This document shows, in pieces, positions 33,227 to 41,222 of a DNA stretch of 41,994 nucleotides (the stretch's first letter is position 1; every line of letters begins with the position of its first letter). The notes under the pieces are model-generated. The model was not told the DNA's origin. It made no database searches and saw only the letters and a program-made list of their open reading frames with translations. The DNA is taken from the NCBI GenBank assembly GCA_017938285.1, contig JAGBBW010000079.1, positions 1 to 41,994 on the forward strand, read 5' to 3'. The DNA comes from Lachnospiraceae bacterium. Lineage in GTDB: Bacteria; Bacillota; Clostridia; Lachnospirales; Lachnospiraceae. The position numbers were made by a program, and so were the translations under genes.

Positions 33227-34354
33227 CTAATCTGTTTCTTTTTCCGCCTCTGCTTTTGCCCATTCCACGGCTTCCAGGTAGTTTTGCGTATCCCGGACGC
33301 TGTCAAACCATGCCCAGCGTGGGTTGGTAAGGAATCCGTACAGGAAACCAGCATGACAGAAGTTGGTATAACTGGAACCGTAGATTTCGTGTACATTTCC
33401 TTCCGAATCTAACATGGTGGAGTAGTCCCTGTGGACTTTTAAATCCGAAAAGATGGCGTTTCCAAGTGGTAACCATTCTTCTTCCTGGGCGAAAATACGG
33501 CGGTAAGTGGCAAAGGCTGCATCGAACTCCTTCCAGCCTTCTTCCGGTTTATTGTCACCAAACAGGCAGGCGGCAAGGACAAACTGTTTATAGGCATAAA
33601 ACAGTGCCCAACCGTCCGGTGGTGTAGTGCCATCACCAAAAGAGGCAAGAATTTTCAGTACACCCCGGTGATACTCTGCCTTGCGGGCCGGACCAAAGGC
33701 ATCAGGAAAACGGCGGTCCAGCTGCTGGGCAAAATTTTCAAACGCCTCGATACTTTGGTGGAGATGGTAGTTTTTGTGGCCAATCTGGAAATCATAGCGG
33801 GTTACCAGACAACCTCTGCGGGTGTAAGCAGAGGTCCAGGAACACAGGTCAAGCCACTGCTCTAAATTTTCCTCCGGGCAGACGCAGATGATATTCCCAA
33901 CGGCACCATCACGATAGCAGGTTCCTTTCAGACGCTCATACAGTTTTATCATGGCCGGCAGATAGATGGAAGTCTGGTCTTTATTCACCAGCAGATAATT
34001 TTTCATGATATCCTGCAGAATAAAGGCGAAACGGTCATTATCGGGATATCTGTGACAGTATTCCTCTGCAAATTGCAGCTGTTCCAGACTTCCAAATGGC
34101 AGGGAATTCAGCTTGCCATAAAAACGCTTCTGGTCTGCTTCCTTGGAAACAGCGTCGTTGGAAAGCAGCTGGTCAATGGTAACACCAAAATAGTTGGCGA
34201 TGGTCGGAAGCAGTTCTATGTCTGGATAGCATATGCCAAGCTCCCAGCGGGACACGGACTGGTAGGAAACCCCGAGAACATCCGCCAGGGCTTCCTGTGT
34301 AAGTTGTTTTTCTTTACGGAGTGCTTTTAATTGTTCACCAATATATAGTTTCAT
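33227..34354 (-). CDS. XRE-family transcriptional regulator with large C-terminal domain
   Basis: This is a 375-residue protein. Residues 3-60 are a Cro/CI-type helix-turn-helix (IGEQLKALRKEKQLTQEALA, then GVSYQSVSRWELG). The remaining 300 residues are soluble, Trp/Tyr-rich and helical, perhaps a TPR-like sensor, and not assignable to a known ligand domain. Two in-frame ATGs lie close together; the inner one (34354) has AAGGA at 7 nt, whereas it would touch the outer ATG at 34360, so the inner is preferred. The region upstream has an 11-bp inverted pair, GTAACTATTCA/TGAATAGTTAC, that could be its own operator. It is monocistronic inside the island. Confidence 0.82.
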   Translation of the reverse strand: MKLYIGEQLKALRKEKQLTQEALADVLGVSYQSVSRWELGICYPDIELLPTIANYFGVTIDQLLSNDAVSKEADQKRFYGKLNSLPFGSLEQLQFAEEYCHRYPDNDRFAFILQDIMKNYLLVNKDQTSIYLPAMIKLYERLKGTCYRDGAVGNIICVCPEENLEQWLDLCSWTSAYTRRGCLVTRYDFQIGHKNYHLHQSIEAFENFAQQLDRRFPDAFGPARKAEYHRGVLKILASFGDGTTPPDGWALFYAYKQFVLAACLFGDNKPEEGWKEFDAAFATYRRIFAQEEEWLPLGNAIFSDLKVHRDYSTMLDSEGNVHEIYGSSYTNFCHAGFLYGFLTNPRWAWFDSVRDTQNYLEAVEWAKAEAEKETD

Positions 34355-34370
34355 AGTCATTCCTTTTCTT

Positions 34371-34461
34371 GTAACTATTCAACCCACCCCAAATCCACAT
34401 TCGTAAAACCTGCCAGCAAGCTGTCAGTCCGTATATATAGCAGATAAGGCTGAATAGTTAC
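34371..34461. promoter_or_regulatory. Widely spaced perfect inverted repeat upstream of the XRE gene
   Basis: GTAACTATTCA (34371-34381) and TGAATAGTTAC (34451-34461) are exact inverse copies with 69 nt between them, starting 16 nt from the XRE start codon. They are candidate sites for autoregulation through looping. The rest of the gap up to 34698 shows a small TCTCG/CGAGA hairpin near 34530 and a possible promoter (TTGTAG at about 34625, TGATAA 17 nt on) for the next gene. No gene is seen. Confidence 0.45.
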
Positions 34462-34698
34462 CTTTTTTAAAATTGAAGTAGCGCTTCTTCTTATGATTAT
34501 TGTAGCAAGTTTTTTTCGCATGTACAATCTCTCGTTCTGCGAGAATGGTTCACGTAGGGAGTGAGGGGGGAACTTTGAATATTTCCTGTCATTGTAAGGA
34601 GTGTACTCCGATGAGTGAAGGATTTTTTGTAGTTTTTTTCGCGTGTGTGTGATAATATGGATGCATAGTTTTTGATTTGCAGTAATGAGGTGATATTT

Positions 34699-35259
34699 AT
34701 GGCAACTTTTTATCTGGTGCGACATGGCGAAGCTGATTACAGTGAAATGTTAGAAAAGGGTTTTTATGGTTTTGGACGTTCGTTTGCACCATTATCAGAA
34801 AAAGGAATCGGTCAGGCAGAAGCAGCAGCGACGGATGAACGTTTAAAATCAGCGGAATTAATCGTTTCTTCTCCTTATACGAGAGCGTTACAGACAGCTG
34901 CGATTATTTCAAGGGAAACAGGCTTGAAACTATGTGTCGAAGTGGATTTGCATGAGTGGGAGCCGGATAAGACAAACCAGTATACCACTTCGGAAGAAGC
35001 ATTTAGTTTGACCAGGGAGTTTAATTTACATAAAGGTGTATATCCTGAAGGTCAGGAAATGAAGTGGGAAACATTAGAGGAAGTAAGAAAAAGAATGCGG
35101 AAAGTTGCAGACAAATACGCAGGCTATAACAAGGTCATCTTTGTTGGTCATGGTATGGCTTTCAGGACACTTACCTACATAGAACAAATGAAACCGGCTG
35201 AAATAGTGGAATGTATCTATCATACAGGACAAGAAGATTGTGAATATTCATTTTATTAA
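34699..35259 (+). CDS. Histidine phosphatase family protein (phosphoglycerate mutase-like)
   Basis: This is a 186-residue protein. The RHG motif (LVRHGEADY, phospho-accepting His9) starts the fold, followed by SPYTRALQTA with the conserved Arg, and FVGHGMAFR with the second catalytic His. It belongs to the branch-1 histidine phosphatases, most likely a small-molecule phosphatase; the substrate is unknown. ATG 34699 has GAGGTGAT 5-8 nt upstream. The next gene starts 52 nt later and may be co-transcribed. Confidence 0.87.
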   Translation: MATFYLVRHGEADYSEMLEKGFYGFGRSFAPLSEKGIGQAEAAATDERLKSAELIVSSPYTRALQTAAIISRETGLKLCVEVDLHEWEPDKTNQYTTSEEAFSLTREFNLHKGVYPEGQEMKWETLEEVRKRMRKVADKYAGYNKVIFVGHGMAFRTLTYIEQMKPAEIVECIYHTGQEDCEYSFY

Positions 35260-35311
35260 ATCCCAATGGTGCAGAGGTTGGAAAATTTTGAATTTTGCGA
35301 GGTTGAAGCAG

Positions 35312-35881
35312 ATGAAGACAGTAAAACGAAAATCGGCTGGAACACATTTTTCAATGTGTGTGCAGCCTGCTTTTATTATTGGTACAAACAATGAAGACGG
35401 AACATATAATTTTGCTCCCATTACATGGGTCAGCGTTACAAGTGAAAAAGAAAACGAGTATCTGCTGACCATCAGCATGTTTGGCACGAAGAGGACCAAG
35501 CAGAATGTAATCAGAACCGGAATATTAAGTGTAAATCTGGTCAGCACGGATATGCTTGAACTAATGGACTATTTTGGTACACATCACGCAAAAGACGGAA
35601 AAAAGGATGAACTTTTTTATGCAGTTGGCAGAGGAGAAGTTGTAGATGTGCCTGTGTTGGATGCGAGCCGCTGGGTGTATGAATGTGAGGTTGTTCATTC
35701 GGTTGAGACGGGGGAATCAACTACGTTCTTTTGCAGGATAAAGAATGTCCAGATAGATGAGCAACTGGACTGTGCGGATACCTTTGATGTGAATTTGACG
35801 AAACTGGACCCTGTGATTTATTCGGGGATCTACCATAGTATTGGAGAGGTACTTGGGAAAATAGGGGATTTTGGGAAGTAA
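35312..35881 (+). CDS. Flavin reductase-like FMN-binding protein
   Basis: This is a 189-residue protein of the flavin reductase/DIM6-NTAB split-barrel family. It has the FMN-binding N-terminal pattern (GTNNEDGTYNFAPITWVSVT, then LLTISMFGTKRTKQNV) and the ILSVNLVS strand. It probably binds FMN and reduces it or a small substrate; the partner is unknown. In-frame codons from 35240 overlap the previous gene's end, so ATG 35312, preceded by GCGAGG, is preferred. It sits between the histidine phosphatase and the 430-residue unknown gene, all in one direction. Confidence 0.82.
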   Translation: MKTVKRKSAGTHFSMCVQPAFIIGTNNEDGTYNFAPITWVSVTSEKENEYLLTISMFGTKRTKQNVIRTGILSVNLVSTDMLELMDYFGTHHAKDGKKDELFYAVGRGEVVDVPVLDASRWVYECEVVHSVETGESTTFFCRIKNVQIDEQLDCADTFDVNLTKLDPVIYSGIYHSIGEVLGKIGDFGK

Positions 35882-35941
35882 GTAATTTCCAGATGTGAAG
35901 CAGACAATTTTACATAAGCCAATAAAGAAGGAGTTCACCTC

Positions 35942-37234
35942 ATGAGAGAACAAAAAGTATTGGTTATTGCCATCGACCCACATATTACTAACCCGGTTAC
36001 GGGTAATCAGGAAAAGGCTTCTGAGTATTTAGGTTTTTCGTTGGATTTATCGGTCAGCACGCTGAAGCAGTTCATAGAGTATGGGTCTTATGATGAGGTG
36101 CAAATAAAGGTAGTTGATACCATACATATAAATGAATTTCCAAAGTATACAGAGTTTGCATCAATGACAGAAGAACAGTTTATGAAGCTCTTTCCGGTAA
36201 ATCAAAATGGAAAAGGAGAATGGTACGACTGGTGGACGAGAAATAAAGAAATGCAGGTGCTGCCAGCAGAATTAGACACGGCCTGGCATTTTGACTATTC
36301 TTATCTGATAGACAAATGCGATTTGATAAACCTCCGGAAGGAAAGAAAATTTGATATGGTGTGGGTGTTTGGTATTGACCCACTTAGTATGTATGAATCA
36401 GCAATGATAGGTAAGTCACCGTTTTGGATTAATGGTGGTGTTGGTTACGCTGATTGTGAGAACTTTGCTATACTTGGCATGACTTTTTCACGTCCGGATG
36501 GGGCATTGGAGAATTTTTGTCACATGAGTGAAGCAATGCTGAATTATACCTATGGTGTATCGCAGCAGGAATATCGGGAGAGAATGGAATTTAATGATTT
36601 TTCTGAATTGAATACGTGGCAAAAATTTTATTTATGCCAGCACAATTCGCCGGCTGACAATACCGTCTATGGGGTTGGTCAGGTTCATTTCTCGCCAAAT
36701 TCGACAAGGGATTATGAGTGGCAATTGCAAACGCCGGTACAGAGCTATCATCAAACTTTTTTAGAGGATTATCCAAATATTACGAATAAAAATGTAACAA
36801 CATTTACTGCGGGCGAGTATTTAAAAAAATGCGAAGCTGATGGTTTTTGGGCATTGATACAGCATCATCTTTGGTGGCTTCGGCATATGCCCCATTACGA
36901 AGGGCGTGACGAGAATGGATACTTACATAATTGGTGGGAGTATATTCTGGATTTAAAGTATGTCACCGATTTAGCAGTTAGTGATTTATATGATTCAGGG
37001 AAAATAAGGATTCCTCTCGGTGAATCCATAGAGGATATTTCCTTTGTCATAAAATATAACACGAAGGAAACAGTTGAGACCACGGTATTGAGCAGTGGGG
37101 CAATATTAAAATGTGAAGAAAACAATATTTTATTAGTGCCAGATGGAACAATATTCGGTATGTCTGCCGGAACAGGAAAAATCGTAATTATGTATGATGG
37201 ACATGCATTGGAGTATGTGATTGAAGTTTATTAG
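35942..37234 (+). CDS. Uncharacterised 430-residue protein with conserved W/H-rich motifs
   Basis: I cannot assign a function. There is no signal peptide or membrane segment. The protein has an N-terminal alpha/beta part (KVLVIAIDPHITNP, then FDMVWVFGIDPLSMYESAM). A middle part has the motif VGQVHFSPNSTRDYEW. It continues with HHLWWLRHMPHYEG and LHNWWEYILD, rich in His, Trp and acids as in a metal or sugar site. The C-terminal 80 residues look like a small beta domain (GTIFGMSAGTGKIVIMYDG). From memory, proteins with the same G.VHF.PN and WW..H.P patterns occur as uncharacterised, often secreted, proteins in other bacteria and fungi; that relation is tentative. ATG 35942 follows AAGGAG. A strong terminator follows. 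Confidence 0.6.
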   Translation: MREQKVLVIAIDPHITNPVTGNQEKASEYLGFSLDLSVSTLKQFIEYGSYDEVQIKVVDTIHINEFPKYTEFASMTEEQFMKLFPVNQNGKGEWYDWWTRNKEMQVLPAELDTAWHFDYSYLIDKCDLINLRKERKFDMVWVFGIDPLSMYESAMIGKSPFWINGGVGYADCENFAILGMTFSRPDGALENFCHMSEAMLNYTYGVSQQEYRERMEFNDFSELNTWQKFYLCQHNSPADNTVYGVGQVHFSPNSTRDYEWQLQTPVQSYHQTFLEDYPNITNKNVTTFTAGEYLKKCEADGFWALIQHHLWWLRHMPHYEGRDENGYLHNWWEYILDLKYVTDLAVSDLYDSGKIRIPLGESIEDISFVIKYNTKETVETTVLSSGAILKCEENNILLVPDGTIFGMSAGTGKIVIMYDGHALEYVIEVY

Positions 37235-37339
37235 ATTGTACTGTTTAGTATGTTCAGGGTGTCAGGGAGAATCTACTTGGGAGGGAATAAAGGAAAGAAT
37301 TAAGCACTGTATGAAATAAATAAATGTAAATAAATTACA

Positions 37340-37379
37340 AGAAAAGGTACTTCCGGCAATGAAGAGAAGTACCTTTTCT
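37340..37379. terminator. Bidirectional terminator between convergent genes
   Basis: AGAAAAGGTACTTC (37340-37353) and GAAGTACCTTTTCT (37366-37379) form a perfect 14-bp stem. It serves the 430-residue gene on the plus strand and gpmI on the minus strand. Confidence 0.88.
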
Positions 37380-37393
37380 GCATATTAGCTTTT

Positions 37394-38962
37394 TTATATC
37401 ATAGACTTTTCCCAACAATCAGGTGTTTTAAGACCAAAGATGGAAGCAATCGTTGGTGCAACATTTGCAAGTCCAAAGTTGCCTTCCTTGATGGTGTATT
37501 TCGTATTTTTATCATAAATGATAAATGGAACCTGATTCAGGGAATGGGCGGTACGAACCTGAAGTTCGCCTTTTTTGTTCTTCTCAAGCATTTCGTCTGC
37601 GTTGCCGTGGTCAGCAGTAACAAGCAGGGTGATGTTGTACTCGTCCACAACCTTTAGAAGTCTTGCGAGAGCAAGGTCAACAGCTTCTACGGAGGTGATA
37701 ACGGCATCCATGTTGCCGGTGTGACCTACCATGTCGCCATTTGGGAAGTTGCAGCGGATAAAGTCATACTTTTCTGACTTGATGGCTTCGATTAAATCAT
37801 CTGTTATTTCTGCAGATTTCATCCAAGGACGCTCGTCAAAGGATACTTTATCAGAAGGAATTTCTTTGAATGTTTCCAGTTCTTCACTAAACTTCTCGCT
37901 CTTGTTACCGTTCCAGAAATATGTAACGTGACCATACTTCTGGGTTTCAGATACGGCATATTGATTGAGCTTGTTGCTAACAAGGAGCTCAGAAAGGGTA
38001 TTGCGGATATCTGGTGGGTTAACAAGGTATCTCTTAGGGAGATTCAGGTCACCATCATACTGGAGCATACCTGCGTATACGACATCCGGACGGGTGCCAC
38101 GGTCGAATGCGGTAAAGGTTTCATTATCAAATGCCATGGAAAGCTCTAAAGCACGGTCACCACGGAAGTTGAAAAGAATGACACTGTCTTTATCTACAAT
38201 TCTGCCGACAGGTTCTCCGTCTTTTGCAATAACAAAGGCGGGAAGATCCTGGTCGATTACATTTAACTCGTTACGATATGCTTCAATAGCAGCAAGGGCA
38301 TTGTCGAACTGACGACCAAGACCGAGAACATGAGTATCCCAGCCGCGCTTTACCATATCCCAGTTAGCCTCGTAACGATCCATCGTGATATTCATACGAC
38401 CGCCGCCACTTGCTATCTTAGCGTCAAAACCAGCATCATTTAATTCGGTGAGAACATCTTCCAGTTGCTCGATATATGTATGTGCGCTTGTTGCAGGAAC
38501 ATCACGACCGTCAAGCAGTGCATGAATGCGAACTTTGCTAACGCCTGCATTCTTTGCTTCTTTCAGCATGGAAATAAGGTGGGAGATGTTAGAATGAACA
38601 TTGCCATCGGAAAGCAGACCGATAAAATGCAGTGTGGAGTTATAAGCTTTGCAGTTATCAATAACTTCGTTCCAGGCAGTGGAAGTGTACATTTTACCAC
38701 TTTCAATTGATTCATTTACAAGCTTTGCGCCCTGGGAATAAATCTGCCCGCAGCCAAGTGCGTTATGACCTACCTCACTGTTACCCATATCATCGTCAGA
38801 AGGAAGACCGACAGCAACACCATGCGCATTGAGTCTTGTATTAGGGCATTCTGCGAGTAACTTATCAAGTGCCGGAGTATTCGCCTTTGCTACAGCGTCA
38901 CCGATACCGGACTTACTGAAACCAATACCATCCATAACAACTAATAAAACTTTTTTGTTCAT
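37394..38962 (-). CDS. gpmI: 2,3-bisphosphoglycerate-independent phosphoglycerate mutase
   Basis: This is a 522-residue alkaline-phosphatase-superfamily enzyme that interconverts 3- and 2-phosphoglycerate in glycolysis and gluconeogenesis using two Mn ions. The N-terminal metal motif VVMDGIG, the phosphorylated Ser62 in MGNSEVGHNALG, and the C-terminal metal ligands in TADHGNADEM and RTAHSLNQVPF are all present, so it looks intact and active. It has GGAGG 9 nt upstream of the start. It is unusual to find this housekeeping enzyme in an island bounded by tRNA-Ser tails, between an unknown gene and an OLD-like cassette. It may be a second copy or a chromosomal gene trapped between insertions. 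Confidence 0.93.
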   Translation of the reverse strand: MNKKVLLVVMDGIGFSKSGIGDAVAKANTPALDKLLAECPNTRLNAHGVAVGLPSDDDMGNSEVGHNALGCGQIYSQGAKLVNESIESGKMYTSTAWNEVIDNCKAYNSTLHFIGLLSDGNVHSNISHLISMLKEAKNAGVSKVRIHALLDGRDVPATSAHTYIEQLEDVLTELNDAGFDAKIASGGGRMNITMDRYEANWDMVKRGWDTHVLGLGRQFDNALAAIEAYRNELNVIDQDLPAFVIAKDGEPVGRIVDKDSVILFNFRGDRALELSMAFDNETFTAFDRGTRPDVVYAGMLQYDGDLNLPKRYLVNPPDIRNTLSELLVSNKLNQYAVSETQKYGHVTYFWNGNKSEKFSEELETFKEIPSDKVSFDERPWMKSAEITDDLIEAIKSEKYDFIRCNFPNGDMVGHTGNMDAVITSVEAVDLALARLLKVVDEYNITLLVTADHGNADEMLEKNKKGELQVRTAHSLNQVPFIIYDKNTKYTIKEGNFGLANVAPTIASIFGLKTPDCWEKSMI

Positions 38963-39079
38963 CTATACAACCTCCATGATTTTTTCTACGCTAGGATTAT
39001 ACAATGAAAATGAGTGGAAGGCAACAGGGGAGTTTTAATTAGTTGATAATGGACGAGGTACCGGGGAGTTATGAATCGT

Positions 39080-39128
39080 AAATTTTCGTGAAACGTTACA
39101 GACAAGAGGATTGTATAGTAGTAAAATA
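39080..39128 (+). promoter_or_regulatory. Conserved 49-nt upstream block of OLD-like cassette, copy B
   Basis: This matches 28351-28399: the first 24 bases are identical (AAATTTTCGTGAAACGTTAC and AGAC), AGTAAAATA lies at the same distance, and about half of the 16 bases between agree. It lies 34 nt upstream of the second OLD-like start codon. Confidence 0.65.
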
Positions 39129-39162
39129 CGTATAAAGATAAACTTTACGAGGAGGTAGGAAT

Positions 39163-40854
39163 ATGAAACTAATAGAACTCCAGATTAAAAATTATGGTTG
39201 TATTGATGGCAAGGGAATTACTATAAAAATAGATAATATCGTTGTACTGATTGGACCAAATAATGTTGGTAAAACAACGGTATTAAAGGCATATGAATTA
39301 TTTAGAAGTTCTGGAGCAGCACAAACTTTGGGTGATTTTTATCAAAATGATGAAAGAAATGCAATAGAGATTGCTGGTGTGTTTGGAGAAATCAGTGAAG
39401 ATGATAAAAATCAAATTGGAACAAAATGGTTGTATTCTAATGAAGAAGGAGAACTTGTAATTAAATATAAATGGGTGTGGACAAAGAGTGGTGAAAAAGG
39501 ACAAAAGTATTCATGGGATAATGAGCAACAAGATTGGTGTCTAGGCGGTATGGGAGGTTGGGATACAAAGATTGCAAGTTGCATTCCTTTGCCATTAAAG
39601 GTAAATCCATTTGATGATTCGGAGCAATTAGAGAAGCAAATTGTTGACTTGTTGATGTCTGCTGTAAAAGAAAATGTGAAAAGTAATCAGTCTGAAGTGG
39701 ATAAGATGCTTGAGCAAATAAATGAGTTGGCAAAGGATGTTAAAAAGAAAATTAGTGATGAGTTAGAGATAACTACAAGCAAATTACAGGAAAATTTGAA
39801 TGAAATTTTTCCAGGGAATAAAATAGACATAGAACCTCAAGCAGGGAAAATGGATGTTGATAAAATATTAGCTACAGGAACGCATCTGCAAATTGCTAAT
39901 GAGGATGGAAAATTTTATCCGTTGGCTAATCAGGGCAGTGGATTGCAAAGGGCTTTTTTATGGTCTGCTATTGAGGCTTTGGCTGATACTGGTAAAATGA
40001 AAAACGGAAAAAATCTTATAAAAAATGAGGAACCTAAAATTCTTTTGATAGAAGAACCGGAGTCTTTTTTACATCCGCCAGCGATAAGGTCTGCTAGAGA
40101 AGCCTTGTACAAAATTGCTGAATTAGAAAACTGGCAAGTTATGCTTACGACACATTCGCCGATTTTTATTGATGTTTCTAAACCGCATACGACAATTATT
40201 AGAGTTGAAAAAAATGAAGGAAAAGCAACGAAGGTATTCTCGACGGAAAAGGCGGATTTTTCAGAAGATGAAAGAGAAAGATTGCAGATGATAAGGAATT
40301 GTCATCCTACTGTAAATGAATTCTTTTTTGCAAGCAAAGTTATTTTGGTAGAAGGAGATACAGAGCAAGCCGCTTTAATGCAAGTGAAGAAAGAAAATGT
40401 TTCAATTTTGAATTGTAAGGGAAAAGCGAATATTCCAATGTTCGAAAGAATACTTAACCATTTTGGAATGAGCTATATTGCGTTACATGATTTGGATTCT
40501 CCTAAAGCTAAACGTAATGGAGATTGGATAAAAAATTCAATGTGGACAATAAATGAAAAAATCTTTGCGGAAGCAAAGAAAGGGGAAAATAGCAAAGTAA
40601 TTGTTAATATTCCAGATTTTGAGGGTCAATTTTTTGGATACTTACAGAATGGAGATAAACCATATAATGCAATTTGTGAATTGAAGAAAAGTGAAAACGA
40701 GAAGGTTGTTAAGGAATTAGAACGAATTGCTAATGGTGAGATTACGGATACATATGAACGAGAAATATGTTCAATTAGTGATTACGAATCTAAAGGGCGG
40801 ACATATTGTAAGGAGAAGTCTATTGAAATGGTAGATGCATGGGTATTTGAATAG
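39163..40854 (+). CDS. OLD-family ATP-dependent endonuclease, cassette B
   Basis: This 563-residue protein has an N-terminal ABC/SMC-type ATPase: Walker A GPNNVGKTT at 31-39, a coiled-coil insertion at about 165-225, signature-like NQGSGLQRAFLW, Walker B KILLIEEPESFLHP and the switch His in TTHSP. A C-terminal Toprim domain follows, with VILVEGDTEQAAL and later IALHDLDSPKA, giving the acidic metal-binding pattern of OLD nucleases. OLD proteins are phage-defence or DNA-processing nucleases; defence here is inferred. The start ATG 39163 has GAGGAGG upstream. It shares little sequence with the other OLD-like protein in the window beyond ATPase motifs, yet has the same flanking blocks. Its stop codon lies inside the first bases of the 152-bp end block. 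Confidence 0.88.
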   Translation: MKLIELQIKNYGCIDGKGITIKIDNIVVLIGPNNVGKTTVLKAYELFRSSGAAQTLGDFYQNDERNAIEIAGVFGEISEDDKNQIGTKWLYSNEEGELVIKYKWVWTKSGEKGQKYSWDNEQQDWCLGGMGGWDTKIASCIPLPLKVNPFDDSEQLEKQIVDLLMSAVKENVKSNQSEVDKMLEQINELAKDVKKKISDELEITTSKLQENLNEIFPGNKIDIEPQAGKMDVDKILATGTHLQIANEDGKFYPLANQGSGLQRAFLWSAIEALADTGKMKNGKNLIKNEEPKILLIEEPESFLHPPAIRSAREALYKIAELENWQVMLTTHSPIFIDVSKPHTTIIRVEKNEGKATKVFSTEKADFSEDERERLQMIRNCHPTVNEFFFASKVILVEGDTEQAALMQVKKENVSILNCKGKANIPMFERILNHFGMSYIALHDLDSPKAKRNGDWIKNSMWTINEKIFAEAKKGENSKVIVNIPDFEGQFFGYLQNGDKPYNAICELKKSENEKVVKELERIANGEITDTYEREICSISDYESKGRTYCKEKSIEMVDAWVFE

Positions 40855-41004
40855 TTTTCGGCACCTTTCGGGCACCTCGCCCGTAAAAACTGCATATCGA
40901 CAGAAGGATTCGCACCCGACCTGCCAAGTCCATCCTAGCCAAAAGCAACCTTTAAAACTGGCGATTATCTTGGCTGTCCGCGAGTTCAAATCCCTCCTTC
41001 TCCG
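40853..41004 (+). repeat. 152-bp cassette end with tRNA-Ser-like tail, copy B
   Basis: This has the same length and order as copy A at 29955-30106, from AGTTTTCGGCACCTTTCGGG to the core TTCAAATCCCTCCTTCTCCG (two changes from the tRNA-Ser core). The blocks AAAAACTGCATATCGACAGA, AGGATTCGCACCC and GCAACCTTTAAAA are shared. Here CGGGC-ACCTC-GCCCG can form a hairpin that copy A lacks. It begins at the stop codon of the OLD-family gene. Confidence 0.85.
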
Positions 41005-41016
41005 TTTTGTCAAAAG

Positions 41017-41047
41017 AAGAACTGGCTATAACAGGCTGGTTCTTTTT
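41017..41047 (+). terminator. Intrinsic terminator behind the last tRNA-Ser tail
   Basis: AAGAACTGGC (41017-41026) pairs with GCTGGTTCTT (41035-41044), and a T run follows. Confidence 0.75.
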
Positions 41048-41160
41048 GATTTAGAATAAACTGGATAAAAAGGTTTGGACAAGTAGAGGCAAGCGGGGAT
41101 AAGAGAAAACTATTAGAAATAATAATGCAGAAGCGAGCACCGACATTCGTAGTCCCCCAC

Positions 41161-41189
41161 TTGCCCCTTCCCCCTCAATATGATAAAAT
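41161..41189 (+). promoter_or_regulatory. dapB promoter
   Basis: TTGCCC (41161-41166), a 17-nt spacer and TAAAAT (41184-41189). The 13 bases AATATGATAAAAT are identical to the HAD gene promoter end. The stretch 41061-41160 holds the CAAGTAGAGGCAAG flank repeat (41081-41094) and no gene. Confidence 0.6.
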
Positions 41190-41222
41190 ATCCTATCAAC
41201 ACAAAGAAAGCAGGAAATAAGC

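Noticed and set aside
35240-35311. Longer N-terminus for the flavin reductase-like protein
   Set aside because: It would overlap the previous gene; the extra residues do not resemble the family, and ATG 35312 has a plausible RBS.
27236-41004. Integrase, transposase or relaxase gene in the island
   Set aside because: No tyrosine or serine recombinase motif and no DDE or Mob motif was found in any frame with support.
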